A stretch of DNA of 64,000 nt. It comes from Hyphomicrobium sp. CS1GBMeth3 (GTDB lineage Bacteria > Pseudomonadota > Alphaproteobacteria > Rhizobiales > Hyphomicrobiaceae). The position numbers were made by a program, and so were the translations under genes. The DNA lies in the NCBI RefSeq assembly GCF_900117455.1, contig NZ_FPHO01000003.1, forward strand, positions 1,206,501 through 1,270,500, in the 5' to 3' direction. Below the pieces are notes generated by a model. That model saw only the letters and a list, made by a program, of their open reading frames with translations, was not told where the DNA came from and did not search any database. Shown here one piece after another: positions 26,336 to 38,349 of the stretch (positions are counted from its first letter, which is position 1; the number at the start of each line of letters is the position of its first letter).

Positions 26336-27899
26336 CAACAGCAGTGCTCCGCGTGCGAGCGATCCTATAACTGATGTTGTATGGGCCGGGCTGGATGTCG
26401 TCGACAACGGCATCCTCATCTGGTCGAGTGATCGGCAGCTGATTTACATCAACGAAGGCTTTCGTCGGAACTGCGACCTGCCGGTCACGCTCGGCATGCA
26501 GTACGACGACTATATCGCCGCGCTCGCCTATTCGAGCGAGTGGGTGATTCCAGGAACACCCGAGGACTGGGCGCGCGAGAAGATCGCGGATTTCGCGGCA
26601 ATCAAGGATGCCGACTACCAGCTGGCAACTGGTCATTTCATGCATGTTGCGCAGCGGCCGATCCCAACAACCGGCGGCATGGTCGTCATCTTCACCGATG
26701 TCACGGCGGTGAAACGCAATGAACGGGAGCTGCGCGAGGCGAAAGAGGCGGCGGAAGCGACCGATGAAGCAAAATCACGCTTCCTCAGAGCGGCGAACCA
26801 CGATCTTCGTCAGCCGCTCGCGTCACTGAAAATCCTGATCTACAATTGCCTCCGCGAAGAGGACGAGGAGCAAAGAGTCGAAACGCTCCACGCGATGAGC
26901 GTGGCAACCTCGATCATGGAAGACCTCCTCGGTGCTCTGCTTCAGATCGGTCAGCTCGATGCTGGACGGATCCAGCCACGCATCACGTCCTTCCAGCTCG
27001 CGGATCTCTTTGAGCGCCTGCAAATCCAGTTCGGTCATCAGGCGCAGTCGAAAGGTATTCGACTTAGGTTCGTAACCCCGAACAAAACCGTATCGACAGA
27101 TCGCGCGCTGCTGGAACGCATCCTCAGCAATTTTGTCGCGAACGCCATCCGCTTCACGGAGGTGGGTGGAGTTCTGGTCGGTTGCCGCAAGGATGGCCGG
27201 GGGCTGCGAATAGAGGTGGTCGACACCGGACGCGGCATCAAGGAAGAGCATCGAGAGCGCGTCTTCGACGAGTTCTATCGCGTGGCGGACGAGAACCGCG
27301 CACAGAAGAAGGGACTCGGGCTCGGGCTCAATATCGTGCGCCGGTTGGCAGAGCTGCTGGAGCATCCGATCAAGTTGCGCTCTCGGTTCGGCAAGGGCTC
27401 GGCCTTCTCTGTATGGGTTCCGCTCGGAAACATTTGGCATAGTGATACTGGTTTCGCGGCTGACATCAGCGAAGCCGTGGCAGGCGAATTTGCGGGAACG
27501 CCGGTGCTGCTCGTCGAGGACGACGAGATCCTGCGCGAATCCATGGTCCGGCTGCTGCGCCGCTGGGGCGTTGACGTACACGCCGCCGCCAATGAAGAAG
27601 AAGCATTGGCGCTCGTTTCAGAGGCTGGCGTCACCCCGAAAGTCATTATCGCCGATTTCAATCTTCAGGCCCGCACAGGTCTCGACGTCATAAATGCGAT
27701 ACGGGCCGCGGTGGGAGACGATGTTCCTGCGCTCGTTGTGACTGCGGACGCGGAACCAAAAGTGATAAGCGGCATCCGCGACGCTGGCGTCCCGGTTTTG
27801 ATCAAGCCCGTCAGCCCACCGCGCCTCAGAGTGCTGATGCATAAACTGCTCTTCGAGCCCAACCATTCCGATGCAACGGATAACCAAAGACCTGAGTGA
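26322..27899 (+). CDS. Soluble PAS hybrid histidine kinase
   Basis: 525 residues, no transmembrane helix. A PAS-type sensory domain (about 15-130) precedes HisKA with His160 (FLRAANHDLRQPLASL), HATPase_c (NAIRFTEVGG, VDTGRGIKEEH, GLGLGLNIV) and a C-terminal receiver (about 395-515: LLVEDDEILRES, VIIADFNLQA, LIKPVSP). The NHDLRQPL form of the H-box is common among PAS_7-type hybrid kinases. It overlaps the regulator gene and is followed 15 nt later by a signal-less periplasmic-binding-fold protein, suggesting that the input is delivered by that protein in the cytoplasm. Confidence 0.9.
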   Translation: MPLTDNSSAPRASDPITDVVWAGLDVVDNGILIWSSDRQLIYINEGFRRNCDLPVTLGMQYDDYIAALAYSSEWVIPGTPEDWAREKIADFAAIKDADYQLATGHFMHVAQRPIPTTGGMVVIFTDVTAVKRNERELREAKEAAEATDEAKSRFLRAANHDLRQPLASLKILIYNCLREEDEEQRVETLHAMSVATSIMEDLLGALLQIGQLDAGRIQPRITSFQLADLFERLQIQFGHQAQSKGIRLRFVTPNKTVSTDRALLERILSNFVANAIRFTEVGGVLVGCRKDGRGLRIEVVDTGRGIKEEHRERVFDEFYRVADENRAQKKGLGLGLNIVRRLAELLEHPIKLRSRFGKGSAFSVWVPLGNIWHSDTGFAADISEAVAGEFAGTPVLLVEDDEILRESMVRLLRRWGVDVHAAANEEEALALVSEAGVTPKVIIADFNLQARTGLDVINAIRAAVGDDVPALVVTADAEPKVISGIRDAGVPVLIKPVSPPRLRVLMHKLLFEPNHSDATDNQRPE

Positions 27900-27914
27900 A
27901 GGACAAAGCCTCGC

Positions 27915-29183
27915 GTGAGTGACCGTACGAAACCTGTGCCGATCGGCAGCATGATTCCGCTTACCGGCCCGTCGGCCGCAGATGGCGCAGAATTCAGGAA
28001 CGGCATCGTCCTCGCCTGCGAGGAGATCAACGCCCGCGGCGGTCTCCTCGGTCGTCCCATTCAACCGATCTTTGCGGACACATGTCGCCAAACAGCCAAT
28101 GAAGTCGTTGCCGCTGCCCGATGGCTGATCGAGAAACACGAAGTTCACGCCATCGTAAATGGCTACAACATCGGCGCACAGAACTCAGAGTATGAGCCGA
28201 TCGCCGACGCCGGCATCATCTACGTCCATGCCAACACACTGCTTCAGCACCACGACACGGTGATGAGCGATCCAGACCGCTATTTCGGCTGCTTTATGGC
28301 TGACCCTGCGGATTACTGGTACGGACCAGGGTTCATAAAATTCCTGTCTTGGCTGCGAGACAGCGGGCAGTGGACGCCGAGCTCGGATCGTCTCGCGATT
28401 ATTTCCGGGTCGACGCCTTACAGCATCGTCATCGCCAATGCCATGGCGAAGGCAGCAAGCAGCTTCGGCTGGAATGTCTGCTTCGGCCCAAGGATCGTGC
28501 AAACCCCGACCAGCCAATGGCGGGACGTGATCGAGGAAGTGCGAGCCACCAACCCGGCCGTGCTCGCCAACACCCATTTTTACGCCGGCGACCTCGCACA
28601 CTTTCAACGGCAGTTCGTCGCAAAGCCCATAGACTGCCTCGTCTATCTTCAATACGGCGCCGTGCACCGCACCTTCATCGACATCGCACAGGAAGCAAGC
28701 GTGGGCGTCATCGTCTCGTCTGTCATCGGCCTCCTGCGCGATGAGATGGGCAAGCGGTTCGAGGCGCGCTACGTAGCCCGGTTCGGAGCAGGCTCCACGC
28801 CGACGATCGGCTGCCAAACCTATAGCAATTTGCACCACTATGCGGTTGGCGCCGCGATGGCCGGAGGATCGGGGCCGCCCGGAGATTTCGAGCAGAACAA
28901 GAAAGTAGCGTTTGCGCTCAAGGGAATGATCTATCGCACGGTTCACGGCACAATCCGTTATCATCCCGATTGGCAGGCAGTCGTGCCTTACCCCGTCGTG
29001 ACGCGCGATCCATCGCTCGGCATGCCGCACATCTTTTACCAGATCCAGGATTTCCGCGAGCCGCTGTCGATGATCGCTCCCGAGCCTTACAATACGGAGC
29101 GTTTCATCTATCCGCCATGGATGAGCAATCGCACCGCTGCACCCAAGCCCACAGCAAACCCGCGCGGACTGACGGGCTTGTAA
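27915..29183 (+). CDS. Cytosolic periplasmic-binding-fold sensor (AmiC/UrtA-like)
   Basis: 422 residues, GTG start at 27915 with AAGGA upstream. Type I periplasmic-binding fold related to amide/urea-binding proteins: PIGSMIPLTGPSAADGAEF, CEEINARGGLLGRPIQP and a two-lobe pattern throughout. It has no signal peptide (MSDRTKPVPIG leads directly into the first strand), so it should stay in the cytoplasm. The precedent is AmiC of Pseudomonas aeruginosa, which senses amides and controls AmiR, or NegR-like partners of kinases. Here it would sense amide or urea and modulate the hybrid kinase. Ligand identity is inference from context. Confidence 0.8.
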   Translation: MSDRTKPVPIGSMIPLTGPSAADGAEFRNGIVLACEEINARGGLLGRPIQPIFADTCRQTANEVVAAARWLIEKHEVHAIVNGYNIGAQNSEYEPIADAGIIYVHANTLLQHHDTVMSDPDRYFGCFMADPADYWYGPGFIKFLSWLRDSGQWTPSSDRLAIISGSTPYSIVIANAMAKAASSFGWNVCFGPRIVQTPTSQWRDVIEEVRATNPAVLANTHFYAGDLAHFQRQFVAKPIDCLVYLQYGAVHRTFIDIAQEASVGVIVSSVIGLLRDEMGKRFEARYVARFGAGSTPTIGCQTYSNLHHYAVGAAMAGGSGPPGDFEQNKKVAFALKGMIYRTVHGTIRYHPDWQAVVPYPVVTRDPSLGMPHIFYQIQDFREPLSMIAPEPYNTERFIYPPWMSNRTAAPKPTANPRGLTGL

Positions 29184-29402
29184 AGCTGAGCCGATCGTAA
29201 AAGGAACAGCTTACTTCAAGCGGCTTTCTAACCGCGCGTTGCTTCGTAAGTAACGACAGCCTTTGACCTGTCGCTTCGTGCCGCCACGCTTCCGATTTCG
29301 TTCTGTTGTTCTGCACGATACAAGTGAGCGAGCATCAATCTGATGGCGAACGGCAACCGCTCAATCACAAATGAGTTTGGATTTCGATGATGGCGCAAGG
29401 CG

Positions 29403-29600
29403 TCATTCCTCCTCGTCGAGAGCGCCAGGTTGGCGTTTCGAAGGCGCCGCACGGCCTATCCGGTCCGGAACTTCGTTTTTATCGGGCGCCTCCTGCCGCG
29501 TCGGGTCCAGGTCCGTATTATCATTGTCAAAACGGCGGCTGATTGCGCGCTTACCGTGCTCCACCCGGAACGCGTGCTCAGGACTTTTCGTGTTTGGCAT
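29403..29600 (-). CDS. Small hydrophilic protein of unknown function
   Basis: 65 residues, very rich in charged residues and proline, without predicted membrane or secretion segments; likely disordered. I do not recognise it. The case for a real gene is the strong SD site AAGGAGG 5 nt before ATG 29600. It stands alone between the sensory trio and an acetyltransferase gene. The other flanks (29184-29402 and 29601-29744) show no gene. Confidence 0.5.
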   Translation of the reverse strand: MPNTKSPEHAFRVEHGKRAISRRFDNDNTDLDPTRQEAPDKNEVPDRIGRAAPSKRQPGALDEEE

Positions 29601-29744
29601 GGCATCCTCCTTTCCGCTGGGAACGGCGGCAAGAAGACAATGGTTCCGGAGTGCTCTTCATGATTTGCAGCGATCACGTGTTTACAGCACGCTGCCCACG
29701 CGGGCATGATCGCGAACGGCGCAAACAAAACGAATAGGTCATGA

Positions 29745-30047
29745 ATGACTGCAATATCGATCCGGAAGGAAACGACCTCTCATGGCGGCCGTTACGCCGC
29801 GACGGTCGAGGGCAAGGACGGCGAGGCGGAGCTGACCTTCACGGTTCGCGCGGCAGATGTGATCAGTGCCGATCACACCGAAGCCCCCGACACCCTGCGC
29901 GGAACTGGGGTTGCTCTGGCGCTCGTCGAACACCTGATCGCCGACGCGCGCGCCAAGGGATTCAAGGTTATCCCTCTGTGCCCGTATGTGCAGGCACAGT
30001 ACAAGAAGCACCCGGAGTGGAACGACGTGATCGCCAACCACGCGTAG
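29745..30047 (+). CDS. GNAT-like N-acetyltransferase (YidJ/COG2388 family)
   Basis: 100 residues. It matches the short single-domain GCN5-related family: AELTFTVRAADVISADHTEAPDTLRGTGVALALVEHLI with an R-G-T-G acetyl-CoA loop, then GFKVIPLCPYVQAQYKKHPEW, the characteristic CPY.....HPE end. Full-length for the family. The substrate is unknown. It is monocistronic and convergent with the panE2-like gene. Confidence 0.85.
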   Translation: MTAISIRKETTSHGGRYAATVEGKDGEAELTFTVRAADVISADHTEAPDTLRGTGVALALVEHLIADARAKGFKVIPLCPYVQAQYKKHPEWNDVIANHA

Positions 30048-30111
30048 AACATAACGACTGAGACTTTCCGCAATTCGCCGAACAGCGGATAGCCTCGCCC
30101 TCTTTACCCAC

Positions 30112-31137
30112 TCAGTGAACCGCGACTGCGCGGTCGTCGTCGAGCACAACCTCGGGAAACGTGGGATAGACGCCAGCAACACGCCCCATCTGCTGAGCAA
30201 GCGCCAGCACGACATCGATCGTCGGTGTCGGCGCTTCAACCAATCGGCCAATCTCCTGCACGACGGTGAGCAGCGCATCGAGCTCAAGCGCGCGCCCCTT
30301 CTCGAGATCCTGCAGCATGCTCGTGCGATGCGCGCCGACAGAGGCCGCACCGTTGATGCGCCGCTCGATGTTGACGCGGAAATGCACACCGATCCGCCGC
30401 GCAACGATCTCCGCTTCCTCCATCATCTGCCGTGCTACCGCGCGCGTGCCGGTGTCGGTCGCCACCACGTCGAGCGTCGCATGCGTCAGCGCTGAGATGG
30501 GATTGAAGCAGAGGTTGCCCCAGAGCTTCAGCCAGATGTCGTTTCGGATCTCGGGATAGATCGACGGCTTCAAGCCGCCGGCTTCGAACGCGTCGGCGAG
30601 CCGTTTCACGCGCGGCGTAACTTTCCGCGTCGGCTCACCGAGCCCATAGCGATCGCCGTAGATGTGCCTGACAACACCTGGCGACACGATTTCGGCCGCG
30701 GGATAGACCGTGCAGCCAACTACGCGTTCAGGCCCGATCGCCTTCCACTGCCGCCCACCCGGATCGACGCTCTCGAGCTGCAGGTTCGCGTACTGTCCTT
30801 CGAAGCCATAGAAGTACCACCACGGAATGCCGTTCTGCGCCGTGACGACGACGGTCTCCGGCCCGAGCAGCGGCTTCACCTGCTCGGCCGTTTCCCACGC
30901 CTGATGCGACTTCAGCGCAATGATCACGTAGTCCTGCGGCCCGAGATCGGAGGGATTGTCGGAAGCTGGCATACGCGCGATCTTGGTCTCGCCGCCGATC
31001 TCGAGCGTCAGGCCATTCTCGCGGATTGCCGCAAGGTGCGCGCCGCGCGCGATCAGCGACACATCCACGCCTGCGAGCTTCATGAGGACGCCGATATGCG
31101 CCCCGATGGCGCCCGCTCCGTAGATGCAGACTTTCAT
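30112..31137 (-). CDS. panE2: PanE/ApbA-family reductase, probable oxalyl-CoA reductase
   Basis: 341 residues. N-terminal Rossmann domain with GAGAIGAHIG, then the ketopantoate reductase C-terminal helical domain (KLWGNLCFNPISALTH, ELDALLTVVQEIGRL). Generic annotation would be 2-dehydropantoate 2-reductase. In Methylobacterium extorquens the PanE2 paralogue reduces oxalyl-CoA to glyoxylate with NADPH, the main route for oxalate assimilation. The placement here at the edge of an oxalate island, with a TGGTATACCA/TGGCATGCCA operator 30-50 bp upstream of the start, favours that role. GGGAGG precedes ATG 31137. A true pantothenate role cannot be excluded from sequence alone. Confidence 0.75.
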   Translation of the reverse strand: MKVCIYGAGAIGAHIGVLMKLAGVDVSLIARGAHLAAIRENGLTLEIGGETKIARMPASDNPSDLGPQDYVIIALKSHQAWETAEQVKPLLGPETVVVTAQNGIPWWYFYGFEGQYANLQLESVDPGGRQWKAIGPERVVGCTVYPAAEIVSPGVVRHIYGDRYGLGEPTRKVTPRVKRLADAFEAGGLKPSIYPEIRNDIWLKLWGNLCFNPISALTHATLDVVATDTGTRAVARQMMEEAEIVARRIGVHFRVNIERRINGAASVGAHRTSMLQDLEKGRALELDALLTVVQEIGRLVEAPTPTIDVVLALAQQMGRVAGVYPTFPEVVLDDDRAVAVH

Positions 31138-31165
31138 GGTGTCCTCCCGCGTTTTTCGTTTTCAG

Positions 31166-31189
31166 TGGTATACCAATTTTGGCATGCCA
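31166..31189 (-). promoter_or_regulatory. Probable GntR operator upstream of panE2 (double palindrome)
   Basis: Two palindromes, TGGTATACCA (31166-31175) and TGGCATGCCA (31180-31189), lie just before the panE2 start. Read on the minus strand they give TGGCAT and ATACCA with a longer spacer than the other operator copies in the island. The half-sites are identical to those, so the same GntR-type regulator probably binds. Confidence 0.6.
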
Positions 31190-31253
31190 CAGTCGAGCGG
31201 CAAAGTGTCTGATGGGCCAAGGCTTTCTCGCGACTGCGAAAAGTCTGCCCAGT

Positions 31254-32024
31254 TCAGGACAGCATCGCCATTCCAGCAAGCGGCGTCGAAGGCGCCGCCA
31301 TATCGCGCGCCGGAATCGGATCCGCGAAATAAGCCGCGCGACCCGCTTCGATAGCCTTGGCGAAAGCCTCGGCCATGGCCACCGGATCTCCGGCCTTTGC
31401 CACCGCAGTATTGAGAAGAATGCCGTCGTAGCCGAGCTCCATCGCAGCAGCCGCATGTGACGGCAGCCCGATCCCGGCGTCGACGATAAGCAGGATATCC
31501 GGAAAACGGTTGCGCAACACCCGCAGCGCGAATGGGTTGTTGAGACCACGCCCCGAACCGATCGGCGCGGCAAGCGGCATCAGCACTTGGCAACCGGCCA
31601 GAAGCAATCTCTCGGCAACACCCGGATCATCGGTCGTATACGGAAACACCTGGAAACCGTCTGAGGTAAGAATCCTCGCCGCTTCCACAAGCTGGAAAAC
31701 ATCCGGCTGGAGAAGATCGAAGTCGCTGATCACCTCGAGCTTGATCCAAGAGGTGCCGAAAACCTCACGCGCCATCTGCGCCGTCGTGACAGCCTCCTTG
31801 ACCGAGTAGCATCCGGCAGTGTTCGGTAACACGTTCACCCCAAGCCCTCGTACAATCGACCAGAATCTGTCGCCGGCGCGCGAGCGTGCGGATTCGCGTC
31901 TAAGCGATACCGTCACCACCTCCGCACCGGATGAGCGCACCGCATCAGCCAGCACTTGCGGCGACGGATACTGTGCCGTCCCGAGCAGTAGGCGTGACGC
32001 GAGCTTCGTCCCATAGACCTCCAT
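31254..32024 (-). CDS. thiG: Thiazole synthase ThiG
   Basis: 256 residues, TIM-barrel ThiG. Landmarks: [35 protein letters not shown], the Schiff-base lysine in [20 protein letters not shown] and the phosphate-binding [15 protein letters not shown] end. It makes the thiazole phosphate carboxylate part of thiamine from deoxyxylulose 5-phosphate, dehydroglycine and ThiS thiocarboxylate. It starts 2 nt after thiS ends. The usual RRES element reads SLRRES, as expected. Confidence 0.93.
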   Translation of the reverse strand: MEVYGTKLASRLLLGTAQYPSPQVLADAVRSSGAEVVTVSLRRESARSRAGDRFWSIVRGLGVNVLPNTAGCYSVKEAVTTAQMAREVFGTSWIKLEVISDFDLLQPDVFQLVEAARILTSDGFQVFPYTTDDPGVAERLLLAGCQVLMPLAAPIGSGRGLNNPFALRVLRNRFPDILLIVDAGIGLPSHAAAAMELGYDGILLNTAVAKAGDPVAMAEAFAKAIEAGRAAYFADPIPARDMAAPSTPLAGMAMLS

Positions 32025-32025
32025 C

Positions 32026-32223
32026 TCAGCCTCCCTGCCGCGGTGCGAGCACTTCCAGCGCGTCGCCTGAGTTAAGAAGAAGCGTTCCCCGCTGCCGAGC
32101 CGGCACGAAGGTGCCGTTTACGGCCGTTGCGACCGCATCGTCCTGATAGCCAAGCTCACGCAGAACCTCCGCCAGGCTCTGGCTTTGCACCTCTTGCTCA
32201 GCGCCGTTCCAGATGATCGTCAT
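32026..32223 (-). CDS. thiS: Sulfur-carrier protein ThiS
   Basis: 65 residues, ubiquitin-like beta-grasp. The C-terminus is the required Gly-Gly (LAPRQGG), which is adenylated and thiocarboxylated to donate sulfur to ThiG. It sits between thiC and thiG, the standard order in alphaproteobacteria. Confidence 0.92.
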   Translation of the reverse strand: MTIIWNGAEQEVQSQSLAEVLRELGYQDDAVATAVNGTFVPARQRGTLLLNSGDALEVLAPRQGG

Positions 32224-32228
32224 CGCCG

Positions 32229-35134
<2,906 letters not shown>

Positions 35135-35176
35135 GGTCTCCTCCTGGAGTGTTGCCGGTTCGGCAGAAGCAGATGA

Positions 35177-36307
35177 CTAGCGTGCTGCGGCGACGGCCTC
35201 CTTTGCCGCTGTCCACATGTCGGGGCAGTCGATGATCGGGCATCCGAAATTTTCGAAGCGTGTACGCGCGAACGCCGCGTTGTTGCCGGCCAGCCGCACG
35301 ACCGTCGGCAGCGAGCGCCCGGTGCGGCGCATGGCAATGCCGAGACCGTCGGCGATGGTATCGCAGGGCTGCATGCCGCCGCCGTGTACGTTGATGAGCA
35401 GCGTGCGAACCTTCGGATTGTCGAGAATGAGCCCGAACCCGTGCGCGATATCGAGGCTGGTCGCGGTCGTGCGGATGTCCATGAAGTTCGCCGGCTGGCC
35501 TTTGGCCGCACGCACCATGTCGAGCGTGGCGAGGCCGAGGCCGGCGCCGTTTGCAGCGAGGCCGATGTCGCCATCGAGCCGCATGTAGTTGAGCTGATGG
35601 TGCTGCGCCTTGACCTCGATCTCGTCCTCGGCGCGGAGCGCGAGCAGCGTCGGCTGGCGAAACAGCGCGTTGTCGTCGACGGTGAGCCGGGCCCCCAGTG
35701 CCAGCATTCGACCATCGGGCAGGACGGCAAGCGGATCGACTTCGATGCGGGTCGCATCGAGAGCAACGAACGCACGCAGAAGCCCATCGACAAGATCCGC
35801 GAAGGCCGGAACCACGGTCTCCGGAATGGAGAGCTTAAGCGAGAGCTGCGCGATATCCTCCGCAGAGACGGCTTCGCCGGTCCCGAGAAACAACCGGCGT
35901 ACGCCAACCTCGCCCGCCACGATCGCATCCTTTGCCGAAAGCACGATGCCCCCAGCCGACGGATCGACAAAAAGATGAAGCGCGACGGAGCGCTCCGTGC
36001 TGATGGCAGCCTCCACCAAAACGCGCTTGATGGTCTGGCTCTGCGAGCGAGCCGGATCGATCTCGACCGTCTGTCCGAGAAGCTCGCGCGCCGTCCGGCC
36101 CGCTTCGTTCGGAGAGTTCACCAGATGCGCGCCCGTGAGACGCCCACGGCGTGCGCCAGGAACCTGTGCTTTGACGACAAAGCGCGATGCATCGAGACCG
36201 GCCGCAATAGCGTGCGCTTGCTCCGGTGTGATCGCGACGCCCCAGTCAGGTGAGGCCAGTCCGAAATCCGACAGGATCTGCTTCGTTTGAAACTCGTGGA
36301 GCTGCAT
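35177..36307 (-). CDS. SucC-like acyl-CoA synthetase beta subunit (divergent ATP-grasp)
   Basis: 376 residues from ATG 36307 (GGAG upstream). The ATP-grasp and ligase-CoA layout is kept: MQLHEFQTKQILSDFGL, VVKAQV, ANGAGLGLATLDMV and NVHGGGMQPCDTIADGL. The nucleotide-binding GGRGK loop, almost invariant in SucC, reads PGARRGRLTG, and the NIFGG element is NVHGG. These changes may alter nucleotide or acid preference. It is upstream of, and surely paired with, the SucD-like subunit. Both stand between frc1 and the thiamine operon. Confidence 0.7.
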   Translation of the reverse strand: MQLHEFQTKQILSDFGLASPDWGVAITPEQAHAIAAGLDASRFVVKAQVPGARRGRLTGAHLVNSPNEAGRTARELLGQTVEIDPARSQSQTIKRVLVEAAISTERSVALHLFVDPSAGGIVLSAKDAIVAGEVGVRRLFLGTGEAVSAEDIAQLSLKLSIPETVVPAFADLVDGLLRAFVALDATRIEVDPLAVLPDGRMLALGARLTVDDNALFRQPTLLALRAEDEIEVKAQHHQLNYMRLDGDIGLAANGAGLGLATLDMVRAAKGQPANFMDIRTTATSLDIAHGFGLILDNPKVRTLLINVHGGGMQPCDTIADGLGIAMRRTGRSLPTVVRLAGNNAAFARTRFENFGCPIIDCPDMWTAAKEAVAAAR

Positions 36308-36397
36308 GTGCGTCTCCTGTTGAGCTCGAGTCATACGACCGAAGAGGCGGCGGAGATTGGGAAGAGCAATCCCCGCCGCCGAGGCTTGCGGCGGGAA

Positions 36398-37672
36398 TTA
36401 CTCAGCGGCTAGGGGAACCTTTTCGCCGAGAGCACCGCTTGCCTGAACCTCACGAAGTCCCTGCGCGTCGAGCCCAAGCACATCGCGCAGGATCTCTTCC
36501 GTATGCTCGCCAAGCAGCGGCGAGCGCGTCACCTCTGTCGGGCTGTCCGAAAGTTTGATGGGATTGCCGACCGAGAGGTATGTCCCTCGCACCGGATGAT
36601 CCACCTCGACGACGGTTCCGCTGTCGCGCAGCGATTGATCCTCGGCAATCTCCTTCATCGACAGGATCGGGCCACAAGGAATGTCGTATTCCGTGAGGAT
36701 GTCCATCGCCTCGAACTTGGTCTTGGTCTTGGTCCATACCTCGATGGTCGCGAAAATGTCGTTGAGCCTCGGGAGGCGCGCCGCCGCCGTCGCGTAGTCG
36801 GGATCGGTGATCCACTCTTCCTTGCCGATCACCTTGCAGATCGCGCCCCATACAGGCGCCTGCGTGATGAAGTAGATGTACGCGTTGGGATCCGTCTCCC
36901 AGCCCTTGCACTTGAGGATCGAGCCCGGTTGCCCGCCGCCCGAGGCGTTGCCCGCGCGCGGAACGGTTTCGCCGAACGTGCCGTTTGGATACTGCGGATA
37001 CTCGGTGAGCGGGCCCTTCGTGATCCGCTGCTGGTCACGCAGCTTGACGCGGCAGAGGTTGAGCACGCCGTCCTGCATGGCTGCATCCACGCGCTGGCCA
37101 CGCCCCGTCACCGTACGCTGATAGAGCGCCGTGACGATGCCCAGCGCCAGATGAAGACCGGTGCCCGAGTCGCCGATCTGCGCGCCCGTCACAACCGGAG
37201 GCCCATCTTCGAAGCCTGTCGTTGACGCCGCGCCGCCCGCGCATTGCGCCACGTTCTCGTAAACCTTGTAGTCCTGATAGGGTCCCGGTCCGAACCCTTT
37301 GATGGACGCAACGATCATGCGCGGATTGAGTTCTTGAATGCGCGACCAGGAAAAGCCCATGCGATCAAGCGCACCGGGGGCGAAGTTCTCGACCAGCACG
37401 TCGCAGGATTTGATCAGCGCTTCGAGGACAGCCTTACCGGTAGGGTTCTTCGTGTCGAGAGTGATCGACCGCTTGTTGTGATTCAGCATCGTGAAGTAGA
37501 GGCTGTCGGCGTCCGGCACGTCGCGCAGCTGTGTGCGTGTCACATCGCCGATACCCGGCTTCTCCACCTTGATGACGTCGGCGCCGAACCAGGCCAGAAG
37601 CTGCGTGCAGGTGGGCCCCGATTGGACGTGCGTGAAATCCAGGATGCGGATCCCCTCTAGCGCCTTCCCCAT
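36398..37672 (-). CDS. frc: Formyl-CoA:oxalate CoA-transferase, paralogue 1
   Basis: 424 residues from ATG 37672, with GAGGAGG upstream. Class III CoA-transferase closely resembling Oxalobacter Frc: [20 protein letters not shown], nucleophile Asp168 in IGDSGTGLH, and [18 protein letters not shown]. The active-site glycine loop reads [10 protein letters not shown], where the second paralogue has the standard [10 protein letters not shown]; a one-residue deletion shifts the aspartate from 169 to 168. It should move CoA between formyl-CoA and oxalate, though these differences may mean another acceptor. It heads the unit frc-sucC-like-sucD-like, with an operator at 37940. Confidence 0.85.
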   Translation of the reverse strand: MGKALEGIRILDFTHVQSGPTCTQLLAWFGADVIKVEKPGIGDVTRTQLRDVPDADSLYFTMLNHNKRSITLDTKNPTGKAVLEALIKSCDVLVENFAPGALDRMGFSWSRIQELNPRMIVASIKGFGPGPYQDYKVYENVAQCAGGAASTTGFEDGPPVVTGAQIGDSGTGLHLALGIVTALYQRTVTGRGQRVDAAMQDGVLNLCRVKLRDQQRITKGPLTEYPQYPNGTFGETVPRAGNASGGGQPGSILKCKGWETDPNAYIYFITQAPVWGAICKVIGKEEWITDPDYATAAARLPRLNDIFATIEVWTKTKTKFEAMDILTEYDIPCGPILSMKEIAEDQSLRDSGTVVEVDHPVRGTYLSVGNPIKLSDSPTEVTRSPLLGEHTEEILRDVLGLDAQGLREVQASGALGEKVPLAAE

Positions 37673-37939
37673 CGATGTTTCCTCCTCGAGTATTTTTTGT
37701 TTGTTGCGTTCGGCAGGGATCAATGTCTGCGTCCGGTCATGTTCATAGGGCAGCCACCTCGGATCCCGGGCACCCGCCGCGGTCGCTTAACGTCGCGATG
37801 CCTAACCGTCCTGCGGCGAGCGATCCCATTGGTCTGCATTCCTTCGTCTGCGCCCCATACCGTCGGTGCGACGGGGCAGCCCGAATGCCCAACCACCGCG
37901 TGCGCAAGAGCCGAGCACATCTGCGACATACATCAACTC

Positions 37940-37956
37940 TGGCATACCAAATACCA
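37940..37956. promoter_or_regulatory. GntR-type operator, copy upstream of frc paralogue 1
   Basis: The 17-mer TGGCATACCAAATACCA fits TGGCAT-N5-ATACCA exactly and continues with GTATGTC, a tail partly shared with the copy before the antiporter gene. It lies in the divergent region between the frc unit (minus) and a 54-residue gene (plus). Confidence 0.65.
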
Positions 37957-38069
37957 GTATGTCAATTGAAGATGTGACATTCAGCCACGCTCATTTTGCG
38001 CATGAGAACCCGCGAGTTATGCGCTTTTCGCATCGCTGCAATGCGGTAGGAAATCTGGTCACACGCGTC

Positions 38070-38086
38070 TGGCATGCTAGATACCA
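38070..38086. promoter_or_regulatory. GntR-type operator, copy upstream of the 54-residue gene
   Basis: TGGCATGCTAGATACCA matches TGGCAT-N5-ATACCA exactly, 57 bp before the small gene at 38143. The flanking TC before the core is shared with the other copies. Confidence 0.65.
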
Positions 38087-38142
38087 GCACATGAGCAGCC
38101 CGCGCCATGGGGCGCCGAGGCCGAAATCAAAGGAGACGAATG

Positions 38143-38307
38143 ATGAGCACCGCCACTTTGCTGCGCCGCACCTCAGGCCACGAAACCCAGGACGGCTTTA
38201 CGTGGAGTGCGCTCTTCGCCGCCCTGTCGGCAAGGTTGGGGGAGATTTACAGCCGCAAAGGCTCCAAGGAGCCGAAGCGCCTGTCCTGGCTGTACTTCTC
38301 AGCCTGA
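38143..38307 (+). CDS. Small protein of unknown function in the oxalate regulon
   Basis: 54 residues from ATG 38143, with AGGAG 7 nt upstream. I do not recognise it. The middle has a short amphipathic aromatic segment (GFTWSALFAALSARLGEIY) followed by a basic stretch and an aromatic end (LSWLYFSA). A perfect operator lies 57 bp upstream and an 11-bp stem-loop follows the stop, so it forms a complete small transcription unit, presumably induced with the oxalate genes. Confidence 0.55.
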   Translation: MSTATLLRRTSGHETQDGFTWSALFAALSARLGEIYSRKGSKEPKRLSWLYFSA

Positions 38308-38319
38308 ACCACGCGATTG

Positions 38320-38349
38320 AAGGCCGCCTTTTCCACCGAAGGCGGCCTT
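38320..38349 (+). terminator. Stem-loop after the 54-residue gene
   Basis: AAGGCCGCCTT at 38320-38330 pairs perfectly with AAGGCGGCCTT at 38339-38349 over an 8-nt loop. The U-run after it is poor, so termination may be incomplete. Confidence 0.6.

Noticed and set aside
38320..38349. The stem-loop as a mobile-element end or attachment site
   Set aside because: There is no second copy, no target duplication and no integrase or transposase nearby; a terminator explains it.
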